Below the pieces are notes generated by a model that saw nothing but the letters and a program-made list of their open reading frames with translations, did not search any database and was not told the DNA's origin. Shown here in pieces: positions 16,269 through 24,195 of a stretch of 24,195 nucleotides of DNA. This DNA comes from Ophiothrix spiculata. Taxonomy: Eukaryota > Echinodermata > Ophiuroidea > Amphilepidida > Ophiotrichidae. Made by a program: the position numbers and the translations under genes. Numbering within the stretch: the stretch's first letter is position 1; each line of letters starts with the position of its first letter. The stretch lies in the NCBI GenBank assembly GCA_000969725.1, contig JXSR01S033741.1; one strand, 5' to 3'.

Positions 16269-18324
16269 TGTTTGGTAGGTCAGCAGAAACTCTGTAAGCC
16301 CAGCTTTATGATTTTGTCATGCATGCAACCCGTCCAATATTTCGCAGACCTGTTTGGTATATTTCTCTTAGAAATAATGCAGTTCAAACTATTTTTGTTT
16401 CAAATAATTCTCTGACATGAAAATTCAGAGCCTAGCTCACATTTCTGTGTCTGCAATAAGCTAGAACTAGTATCGTTCCCCTGCAGTCTCCGCTCCCATG
16501 GAGCCAGCAATGAGCCCTGGCAGCGCGTGCCCCGGGCCGCGAGCTTTCACTGGGATTTTAGTTTGATTCAGAGAGTACCAGACATGGTATACACTAAACT
16601 GAACAATATTTAGAGCCTGAAAGAAATAACCAAGTACTTATATTGCTCTTTTCTAGTCTTGCTTGTCATAACTGTTGCTCAGCGTTTAAAAATTGCCATA
16701 TTCAAATTCAAAATATAGTTAAGCATTACCATGGTCGGATTTTGACAAAATGGTCAAATTTAAATGTCAAATTTATTTACAATATTTGGATGAAAGATTT
16801 TATTTACAATATTTATTTTTGGTCACATTCTTGTGTTATATATTTGCAAATAAAGTTGCGTAAGATTAATAAATGCTGCATCTTCCAGGAAACAATCAAA
16901 AAGACTATTACAAGTTACTATGAGGGTAGCCAAATATTGAGTGTAAAAATTGGAACTTCTGTATTTTCTTATTTAAAAATCCCAGCTTTTAAATTCCTTG
17001 TTTTCAGGGCTGGTTTTATGTTTCAAATATACTCATGTGGTAAAGAATCAATTTCACTCAGCAACTGTCCTGTGGAATGGAATGATCTTATCACCTTACC
17101 AGTGAATACATTTGAACCATAAACTGTGACGTGAAGTACAATGATTATCTCCAGTTGGGTAGTGTGAATTGGAAATATCATTCTGTCTTAGCCGCATGCA
17201 ACGTATGTGCAGAATTCTGATACCCTATCTCTCCCTCATCAGCCGGGTGGGTAGCACCTGTACGTCCTAGTTATCTGGACATACATGTAAGCTAGACACA
17301 GCCAGAGTGGGCGCAGGAACTGAGATGCATAGCTGTAACATATTGATGCTTCCTTCCGTAGCACGTTTACCCGGCAGCTAGGAGTGTCCACACATGTCAA
17401 GTCAGCTGGACTAGCTGCATTTCATTTAGCATGTTGAGTTGTGATATTGTTGGTCAGAGCACAGTCATGTCTATTGACAAAGGTGATGTCTACCTAATTT
17501 CAATGTTTTTGTTCAATTTAAAATACAAAATCTGTTTTGCCAGACCCTCAAACAAAGTGTGGCTATGGTTTGCAGGCCATGATGGTTTGGCTGACTTGGT
17601 CAACCATATTCTTCTATGAGACCTTCAATTTAGCTACAACCATTTTTTTAACCAGGCAAAATCCTATGTACAGAAAAGTGTTGGATCAATAAAGATGCCT
17701 CTTTATTTTCATGTGGTTGTTAGCCCACAAAGGTATTTTTTGTATGACAAAACATGTTTCTTTTCTGAATATCATTATTTTTGAGATATAAAAATAGTGT
17801 AGATCTTACAGGGAGGAAGTATTCATTTTCAATACAGGGTTGGAATTTCACAGAGGATTAATTATGACAGTCCATTTGGATTCCCTGTGATAGAGATAGT
17901 TTGTGTGAAATATTTGTCAGGTTTACGAGAATATAACTGGACTCGTTGTGCCTTTGTTTGCCTGTGTCTTTGCAAGAGTGGAGGTATGGACTCTTGCTGA
18001 AATTATAGGTTTAGATGCTAGAATTTCGATGATAACCCAAGATAATATGATCAAGTAGCTTCAAATGAATCCACTAACATTTTCACACTTAACTAAATCT
18101 CGCAAACGTAACCAATGAGAATCCAAATAGTACAGTGGTCTCCCATAGAAACCCACCAAATTCTACATGTACTCCTGCAATCAAACTGAAACAAATGCCC
18201 TCTATAGTTTTTTGTCAGTTTTATTTTCAAACCTGGAATAGCATGAATCAAACAGCCTAAACTTTCCAATTTTCAGAGGAGGGGCGTGGATATGACGAAA
18301 TGCAGATATACCTATATTAACCAT
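16269..18324. other. 2 kb of intronic DNA with one GC-rich patch
   Basis: The ~75-bp patch at 16478-16552 (GCAGCGCGTGCCCCGGGCCG and neighbours) is far more GC-rich than its surroundings. A 159-codon AT-rich plus frame at 16643-17122 has no recognisable domain and sits in low-complexity ATTTACAATATT sequence. I regard it as chance. Weak inverted similarity (GCCGGGT near 17241 against ACCCGGC near 17368) is not strong enough to call. Confidence 0.4.
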
Positions 18325-18905
18325 TAATAATAATACAAATAATGGCAATTTATATAGCGCAAGTATCCGTCAAAGAAGCCGCTCGCTGCGCTGAACAGAC
18401 AAATGGCAGAAAACAATACAATAACTTACAACTGCATTACAGCTAAGTACAGCAAAAGTGATCTTACAGAATATTTGAATAAGCTACAGTGAACAAATGA
18501 GTTTTCAGAGCTGTTTTGAAGCCAGAAAGTGAATTTGAAAGTCTAATGTGAATAGGAAGATTGTTCCACAGTCTTGGACCACAATGATAAAAAGACCGGT
18601 TACCAAAAGAGTTATGTGATTAAGGTTCATGCAGAAAATTAAGATTAGCTGAGCGTAAACCAGAGCGAGAGGGTATGTAAATCTGAATGATGTCGGAGAG
18701 ATAGTGAAGTGCAAGTCTGTGAAAACACAATAACAACAATCTTATAGTCAATGCGTTGCTGTATTGGTAACCAGTGCAAGTCGACGAGTGCAGGTGTGAT
18801 GAACGATTGTTTTTTAGTCAGAGTGACAAGTCGTGCCGCAGTGTTTTGAGCAATTTGTAGGTGCTGGAGCTGAGTCTTTGGTAATCCATGAAGAATTATA
18901 TGGTT
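18325..18905 (-). mobile_element. Antisense LINE 3' fragment (CR1/L2-like RT C-terminus plus 3' UTR)
   Basis: Read on the minus strand, 18905 down to about 18480 encodes the C-terminal region typical of CR1/L2-like LINE proteins. It reads LHGLPKTQLQ, LQIAQNTAARLV, ITPALVDLHWLPIQQRIDYK, then after a frame change LHYLSDIIQIYIPSRSGLRS. After an in-frame stop it continues NSFGNRSFYHCGPRLWNNLP and FKTALKTHLF. The 3' end contains GCGCTATATAAATTGCC followed by ATTATT repeats (18323-18360), a common LINE tail in marine animals. It is 5'-truncated, frame-shifted and dead. The 109-codon minus frame at 18645-18974 overlaps its upstream edge. Confidence 0.85.
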
Positions 18906-20423
18906 TATTTTTAAAATCACATAGTTTAACTTTTTTATCAATGATTTGTTTATGTACATCACATGCGTAAACACAGTGCGTTAATCCCCAAACTAATGGG
19001 GGCTGCACTTTATATGGAAGAAGAAGAGGAAGAGAGTTGCACATGTTCAGGCCTGGTATAAAAAGCGATTGAACAATAAGTTGAGTTGCGTCCTTCGTGA
19101 GATATTTCTGAATCTTGCCGATATTGCGGATTTGACAATAAACAGATAAATCTAAGAGTATTTGAAATCGGAGAGTATTTGAATGTTATGTTTGTAATTA
19201 AGAGTATTTGAATGTAAGCTTCCTATTATCTTTGAGGAGCTTCAGTACTCACGGTTAAGAGATACACATGCCACATGACAATAAAAGGACATACACCACT
19301 AAATCACTACAAGTTTTGTGTAACAGTATTATTTCCGTTAAATAAAGTCTGTGTTTTTTGCAGTACAACGGTCTGTAGAAAATTTTTCATAACATTTGTG
19401 TATCAAATCTGGATTCTGAACTAAATAATAAGTCTCTACAACACATTTGCAACCTAAAATACACAATTTTAATCGTCACAGACAAGTAGGCCCTTGGAGC
19501 TGTGAAATGGCAAGATTGAGTTTTCATGGGAGGTGGGAAAACAAGTAAAAAGTGATGAGGATTGAGGACTAACTTCTAACTCCCATTGTCCGAAAATTAG
19601 ATGGAAGACCCCATACATGGAGACATAGGCCTACATATTAAAATTTTGTAAATTTCTGATCCATTGATTCGTAGTTTATTGCCAAAATATTGCCGAAACA
19701 GCCTTAAAAGGAACACCAAAGATAGGGCTTTGTATGTATTTTAATGGGAGATTCAAATAGTGGTGTTCGTCTATAGCACTTTTCAGGGTTTTTCCCTGTG
19801 GGTTTTTCCCATGAAAACTAGCAAGGTAGTTTTATAAGATACCTCAACAGATTTAAAAGAGCAAAAAATTGATTTACATTCATTTCATTGGATTAAAATA
19901 GACATTATGTCATATACAGCCTCCAGAAAATGTTACTACCAGCTGGATGAGTGACAACATTGGTAACGGTACACATTGCACAGTTGTTTGACCACTTGAT
20001 ATATCCGTTTTGCGAAGCCAAGTTTCTTGATCTTGTATAAGCACATGCAGATTAGTAGTGGTATTCAGTGATTCATTAGTGTTGTTTTGTAATAAATTGT
20101 ATGAAAAATTCTTCTGATCATCAAGCAAATGTTTAACCATAAACATGGATAGAATTAAGACTGCTGTCTCTTCACATATGCTGGCCTAATTTACAATTAT
20201 ATCGAGTAAACGACTGAAACATTTGACAGTTCACTATCTTAACTTTTCCCCTGCACACTTGTCGTGATAACAAAAATCTTTTGCAATGATGTACGTGACA
20301 CATTTTTTGTTAGTCTCCTAGGTCTGTAATTCTTGGGCATCAAAATGATATGTAAGGGGCTGCAAAATGTCTGTTATATGGATTGTCAAGGGCCTCATTC
20401 AGCAAATAGCTAGGCAGCATCCT
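18906..20423. other. 1.5 kb of intronic DNA, minor repeats only
   Basis: GAGTATTTGAA occurs three times at about 19157, 19173 and 19202. A GGGTTTTTCCC/GGGTTTTTCCCA doublet lies at about 19788-19810. No coding or element signal was recognised. Confidence 0.4.
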
Positions 20424-20537
20424 GGGGGGGGGGGCGCTCGAAGAAAAATTGGTATGCATGCACGTCAGAAAAAACCAAGTCAAAATGGGTCAAATTTTTG
20501 GCCATTGGCATCGTTGATGGTAGGGCAACTTTCAACA
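20424..20537 (+). repeat. Possible repeat starting with a G11 run
   Basis: G11 (20424-20434) is followed by CGCTCGAAGAAAAATTGG and ends where the TTAA-flanked MITE begins. The layout resembles the G-run repeat at 8976, but the sequences following the runs do not align well. Confidence 0.3.
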
Positions 20538-20895
20538 TTAAAGCAATACTATAAAGTGTTAAAAATGAAACGCCCCCTGTCACCCATGACTTTTGATATT
20601 TTGGGCTTATTTGGTTTGTTTTTGGTAGATATGAATACCCTCCAAACGATTTGGCTCAAAGATGCTTACTTTTTCTGTTATGACCATTTGTTGAATTAAA
20701 TTCGGGATCCCAAATTTAATTCCATATATATTAGTATAGGAAAGCATGCATGTGCTTTTTATCCATTTTTTGGTGGCAAAACCATTTTTTCAATAAAATT
20801 CATTTGAAAAAGCTTTTAGAATGTCACATTCCTACATCTTATGCTGTTTTTACGAAAACCATTTTTGATCAAAATCTTATAGGGTAGTGTTTTTA
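20538..20895 (+). mobile_element. TTAA-flanked MITE, family 1 copy 1
   Basis: It starts TTAAAGCAATACTATAAAG and shares an almost continuous alignment with 21105-21444: CGCCCCCTGTCACCCATGA, TACCCTCCAAACGATTTGG, GCTCAAAGATGCTTACTTTT, TTAGTATAGGAAAGCA. Its right end is diverged (TAGTGTTTTTAGG where copy 2 has TATTGCTTTAAGG), so the right TTAA is lost. About 30 bp near 20810-20845 are absent from copy 2. The 110-codon plus frame at 20367-20699 crosses the G-run and this element and is not a gene. Confidence 0.75.
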
Positions 20896-21007
20896 GGATA
20901 TCTTTAACTTTAGGGTCACCATTTCGCCAGCTATTCTACATTTTTTAAGAAATAAAGCAGAAAGGGCTTCCAATGTATTATATTCATGTTTTTTATGGCA
21001 GAAAATA

Positions 21008-21480
21008 GTGTGTTACGCCGTTGAGGGTCCATTTCAGTGTGTTACGCAATTAAGACAACTTGTCTATTACGCCGTTTTGGGGGTAATTTTAGTGTATCAC
21101 GCCATTAAAGCAATACTATAAATTGTTAAAAATGAAGCGCCCCCTGTCACCCATGAATTTTGAATTTTTTTTTTGGGCTTATTTGGTTTGTTTTTAGTAG
21201 ATATAAATACCCTCCAAACGATTTGGCTCAAAGATGCTTACTTTTTCTGTTATGGCCATTTGTTGAATTAAATTCGGCATCCCAAAATTTAATTCCACAT
21301 GTATTAGTATAGGAAAGCAGGCATGTGCTTTTTATCCATATTTGGTGGCAAAACAATTTTTTCACAAAATACACTTGAAAACGCAATTTTATACTGTTTT
21401 TACTATAAACCATTTTTGATCAAAATCTTATAATATTGCTTTAAGGGGTATTATTTTGAATATTTTTTACGCCATTAAGG
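21008..21480 (+). repeat. Short ~28-bp repeat array interrupted by a MITE
   Basis: Units of the form GTGTRTTACGCCRTTRAGG begin near 21008, 21037, 21063 and 21092. Another TTACGCCATTAAGG appears after the MITE at about 21466. The MITE at 21105 therefore seems to have inserted into the TTAA of a CCATTAAGG unit. Confidence 0.6.
21105..21444 (+). mobile_element. TTAA-flanked MITE, family 1 copy 2 (complete)
   Basis: Both ends carry TTAA (21105-21108 and 21441-21444). Inside these, AGCAATACTATAA pairs with TTATAATATTGCT (12 of 13). TTAA duplication is the hallmark of piggyBac-type insertion. However, the terminal bases are not the usual CCC/GGG of piggyBac, so the family is only provisionally placed. 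The element is 340 bp and non-coding. Confidence 0.75.
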
Positions 21481-22103
21481 GTTGGAATTACATGATTACA
21501 ACATTTAGGGTCCAGTTTTGAGGCGCTTTGATGAGCATGCTTACCCCTAGAGGCAGCATACCTGTGCATAGAGGATTCAACCAAGATCTACCTTGTGGAA
21601 AATTAACATCACTGATCATCTTTAATTTATCAAACCTATTAAAAAATCTAATTTTGTGAGCAACAGTAAATGAAAAAACTGACATAAAATATTTTTAATT
21701 TATTCTACTTTTTTTTTTACCCAAAGCAAAAAGATGGCTTCAAGTTCAAAGGAAGTAACCATGATTTTAAGATCGTATAGATAAAAAAAGCAATATATCA
21801 ACATACTGATCTTGAAGATAAACTCATGGAACATGATCCAGTATTCACTCCTAACATCTTCCTCACATTGTAAACCCACACAAATGCTAGCTAGCCATTC
21901 ATTCCTTCCTTGTGTGGATTTCCCTCCTTTTATTTCAGGCGCACCACCCGAAGATACAAGAGTTGAGACAAGAATTACCATGGTAAAAATTCAAGTTGGG
22001 AAATATTTTGTTTCGAGGAATAAAGTCAAACTTTCAGAAAACAGTCAACTGATCAATCACTAAATTGTACAGTCACTATTCACAAGAGCTTTTTTCAACT
22101 GGT
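21481..22103. other. Intronic DNA, nothing secure
   Basis: A 93-codon antisense frame (21700-21981) and an 83-codon plus frame (21812-22063) overlap here, and neither resembles a known protein. The segment 21939-21982 is flanked by TTTATTTCAG and a GT, but its translation (GAPPEDTRVETRIT) does not continue the CH domain. Confidence 0.4.
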
Positions 22104-22351
22104 GCTACAATCTTTTGCAAAACTGTTGGGACGCTTACAGTAATATTGAGCATTTCTCCCCGCTACCCCTGGATCAATGTTGAGTTAGTAGACATGTTTG
22201 CATCAACATTGATTTGGGGGGGGGGGATATCAAAGCCACTTAAGTAACACCAAGTATACCTTCTTATGCACACGATGAAATTTTTGTTGCTATCGTGGTA
22301 CTTATTAATAATGGCACAAGTGTCCCAACGAGATTTGCAGAAGATTGTAGC
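22104..22351. mobile_element. Terminal-inverted-repeat element, ~248 bp
   Basis: GCTACAATCTTTTGCAAAAC followed by TGTTGGGACGCTTACAG pairs with the complement of 22307-22351 (GCTACAATCTTCTGCAAATC, GTTGGGACACTTG). The ~45-bp ends carry roughly a quarter mismatches. Inside are an 11-bp dyad ATCAATGTTGA/TCAACATTGAT (22173-22183, 22203-22213) and a G11 run (22216-22226). The two opposed short frames across it are by-products. Confidence 0.65.
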
Positions 22352-23210
22352 TACACAATGATGCTCCTCATAGTTAGTTGTTTTTAGAAAATTAGTTGAC
22401 AAAGTTTATGGTCATCTTTCCTGTAAAAGAGGATCTGATCCAGGCAAGTTTCATCATACCATGATTCCCAATTTCTTTGGGTACTTATCTGTGTCAGGTT
22501 CAAACTTGTACTTGCTGTTAAGGGGAATTGGGAAAGGAACTTAACCTCAGGATATCAGATGTAATTGATTGTTTTTGTAAACTAAAATAATTATGAATCT
22601 TGTTTGGAAGTAAGAACAGATTTGGAAAGAAATGCATAATTCAAAATTTAAAAGAAATTTTATTTTTTCAAACTAGGCAACCAAAGTCACCATTGATGTA
22701 ACTTTTGGAATTCCTTGAATGAACTTGATTTTGTGACCCATAACATGTCTGTGCCGTTCATCTAAATTAAATTTATCTCAGGGAAGAGCTGATAAAATGG
22801 TTTCCTATTGGTATAGGCTTACACAGTTATAACCAATGATTGGTGGATGTTTATAGCATTATGACACATGATTGGTCAATGCTCTGTTGCAGTGCTTATC
22901 TATGGCAATATGATTCCTACGGGGCATGATTTGACTTTGAGAGCTCTTAAAGCTGAAAGTTTTGTTTTGATTTTGTCTCGTTTTTGGTACTATAAAAGAA
23001 ACTGCAATGAGAAGCAGTGACACATAAAAGTTCTAGGATTATAAAAATGTGAAAACCTTGAAGTTAACTCGAATTTCACTAATTTCTGATTGTATAGTTC
23101 TCAGGGGTGACACTTTTCCTACTTTAGTAGGAATTCCTACTTTTTGGTCATTTTGGAGCATTTTTCCTATTTAAAAAATAAATAAATTAAAAATTCAAGT
23201 TTTTTTTTTA
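22352..23210. other. Intronic DNA with a CCAAT-motif cluster and a 16-bp palindrome
   Basis: Four CCAAT/ATTGG pentamers fall within 70 bp (22807, 22833, 22839, 22871). A perfect palindrome AGTAGGAATTCCTACT lies at 23126-23141. No exon or promoter core can be supported. Confidence 0.4.
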
Positions 23211-23565
23211 TTAAAGGGGCAATTCATGATCCACTTTTCACCCTCAAGGTCACCTCTATCAAATTTGATTTTTTTAGCTTATAAGAACCCTCAAGTGGTA
23301 TATGTTACGATCCCCAAACCATTCTTTCAAATCTGCTTGCATTTTTGAGAAAAGTGAGAAAATGTGTCATTTTCTAATTATTGTCGGGGCCCTGACAGTA
23401 ATTACAACACAGTAGTCTATGGGGATTTTCAAAATGCTGTAAAGCTTGTAACTTGGAAACAAACAGTGGGAATCAAGTGAAATTTTCAGTATATATTTAT
23501 GTTGTACTCTTCTTTTTATTAAGCTAGAAAAGAGGCCACATCAAAATCATGAATTGCACCTTTAA
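23211..23565 (+). mobile_element. TTAA-flanked MITE, family 2 copy 1 (complete)
   Basis: TTAAAGGGGCAATTCATGAT at the left is mirrored by ATCATGAATTGCACCTTTAA at the right, with one difference (GGGGC against GGTGC). TTAA lies at both extremities (23211-23214, 23562-23565). The 355-bp body is non-coding. It has the same target motif as family 1 but unrelated end sequence. Confidence 0.78.
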
Positions 23566-24082
23566 AGAGTGATAGAAAGTTGCATAAAATGGTCAAAATG
23601 TGCATGAAAATAGAGATTTTAGCAACTAAAATATCCAAAATCTTCTCCAAGGGGAAGTTTTTTTCTCTCCGCTCGAAATTGGTATCCGATCGAGACTAAT
23701 TTCCTATTTTTTTCCGTAACCAAGTGGCATCACTGAGTTCTATATTTGCATATCTATAATTTCCCGCCGAATACTATAATTTAACTGGGAAAGAGCTTCC
23801 TGATTTCCACACTTTTTCACATTATGGTACTTAACATCTGCAAGTCATGAGAGAAACTTCTAAAACTTTTATCAAAACTGTATAAAACATTTTTGAATAG
23901 AGTTCACATAATTGTTAAGTTTCCGATCTATCTTCAATTTATTTGAAAATTTCTTATAATCATAAAATGTTTAGAAACCAACTGGCTTCTCAGATTCCCA
24001 TATTTTAACCCAGTATTTGAATACAAGTTGACACTATGTGCAAGTTCAGCAAAAGTCAGGAAGTGATAATGAAGCCCATGCA
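23566..24082. other. Spacer between family 2 copies
   Basis: AT-rich. No coding segment or confident repeat was found. Confidence 0.4.
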
Positions 24083-24090
24083 AGTTTAAA

Positions 24091-24195
24091 GGTGCAATTC
24101 ATGATTTTGATATGACAAAAACCTCACCTGTTTTCTAGCTAATTAAGAAGAAGAGCACATACATACATACATACATACATACATCAGGCTTATTT
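24091..24195 (-). mobile_element. TTAA-flanked MITE, family 2 copy 2 (cut by the window edge)
   Basis: TTAAAGGTGCAATTCATGAT and the following TTTTGATATGACAAAAACCT, then CTAGCTAATTAAGAAGAAGAG, match the complement of the right end of the element at 23211-23565. It is therefore the same family in opposite orientation. An ACAT microsatellite has expanded inside it, and the rest lies outside the window. Confidence 0.7.
24157..24184 (+). repeat. (ACAT)7 microsatellite
   Basis: Seven uninterrupted ACAT units sit at the point where the related copy reads GAGTACAACATAAATATATA. The tetranucleotide probably expanded from this A/T/C-rich internal sequence. Confidence 0.95.

Larger units (their letters stand above)
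14817..24195 (+). other. MICAL-like intron 2 (incomplete)
   Basis: Starts with a consensus donor and runs to the window edge. It is packed with transposable elements listed separately, and no further CH-domain exon could be read in it. That the whole stretch is intron is inference. Confidence 0.6.

Noticed and set aside
16643-17122. 159-codon plus-strand frame, the second longest in the window
   Set aside because: AT-rich, low-complexity composition with no recognisable domain or splice context, and an internal ATTTACAATATT repeat. It lies within a long intron.
17160-17420. Weak inverted similarity around GCCGGGT/ACCCGGC
   Set aside because: Only a few short words pair, and the spacing and order are inconsistent with defined element ends.
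20367-20699. 110-codon plus frame
   Set aside because: It spans a G-run and the start of a TTAA-flanked MITE. The same words recur non-coding at 21105.
21700-21981. 93-codon minus-strand frame (GGKSTQGRNEWLASICVGLQ region)
   Set aside because: Faintly protein-like, but no family was recognised and no splice or repeat evidence supports coding. Left unannotated.
21939-21982. Exon-like segment with an acceptor-like TTTATTTCAG and a GT downstream, considered as MICALL exon 3
   Set aside because: In the required phase it reads GAPPEDTRVETRIT, not the expected AF.VAE...LGIPALL continuation, and the donor (GTAAAA) is weak.
1-24195. tRNA, rRNA, CRISPR or prokaryotic operon features
   Set aside because: No tRNA box A/B pair, rRNA-like segment, regularly spaced repeat-spacer array or ribosome-binding-site-led gene cluster was seen. 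Consensus GT-AG introns and LINE/MITE content indicate a eukaryote.

Overview
This is eukaryotic, AT-rich, intron- and transposon-dominated DNA, most likely from a marine invertebrate. The abundance of short inverted-repeat elements and of CR1/L2-like LINE fragments fits an echinoderm, hemichordate or lancelet, but that is a low-confidence guess. No bacterial operon, rRNA, tRNA or CRISPR array was seen.

The only host gene I can support is the 5' part of a MICAL-like (MICALL) gene on the plus strand. A 5' UTR/first coding exon (8699-8880) carries a start codon and the first 49 residues of a calponin-homology (CH) domain. A 49-nt second exon (14768-14816) joins in perfect phase and continues the same domain. 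Intron 1 is 5.9 kb. Intron 2 runs at least 9.4 kb to the window edge, because no continuation of the CH domain was found. Everything upstream of 8699 appears intergenic, or holds untranslated exons I cannot see.

Layout: 531-1593 is a decayed LINE reverse-transcriptase relic. 1925-2945 is a 30-bp minisatellite in two blocks. 4157-5447 is a dense cluster of inverted-repeat elements, ending in a pogo-like MITE with perfect 23-bp ends. 5725-5847 is a polypurine tract. 5942-6725 is a ~130-bp tandem repeat; this repeat and its flank to 6927 are studded with DR1-type nuclear-receptor half-site pairs. 7149-7511 and 7800-8215 are two large foldback elements just upstream of the MICALL exon.

Intron 1 contains a G-run repeat (8976), a PIF/Harbinger-type MITE with a TAA duplication (11488-11855), and a palindromic element (12950-13109). 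Intron 2 contains a TA-flanked MITE only 65 bp past the exon 2 donor (14882-15097), two further inverted-repeat elements (15404-15661, 15921-16268) and an antisense LINE 3' fragment (18325-18905). It also holds two families of TTAA-flanked MITEs (20538/21105 and 23211/24083) and another terminal-inverted-repeat element (22104-22351).

Nothing here looks like a multi-gene functional system. The interest lies in the variety of non-autonomous DNA transposons, their nesting, and repeat-borne candidate regulatory sites. All element calls rest on reading the sequence by eye; copy number elsewhere in the genome could not be tested.
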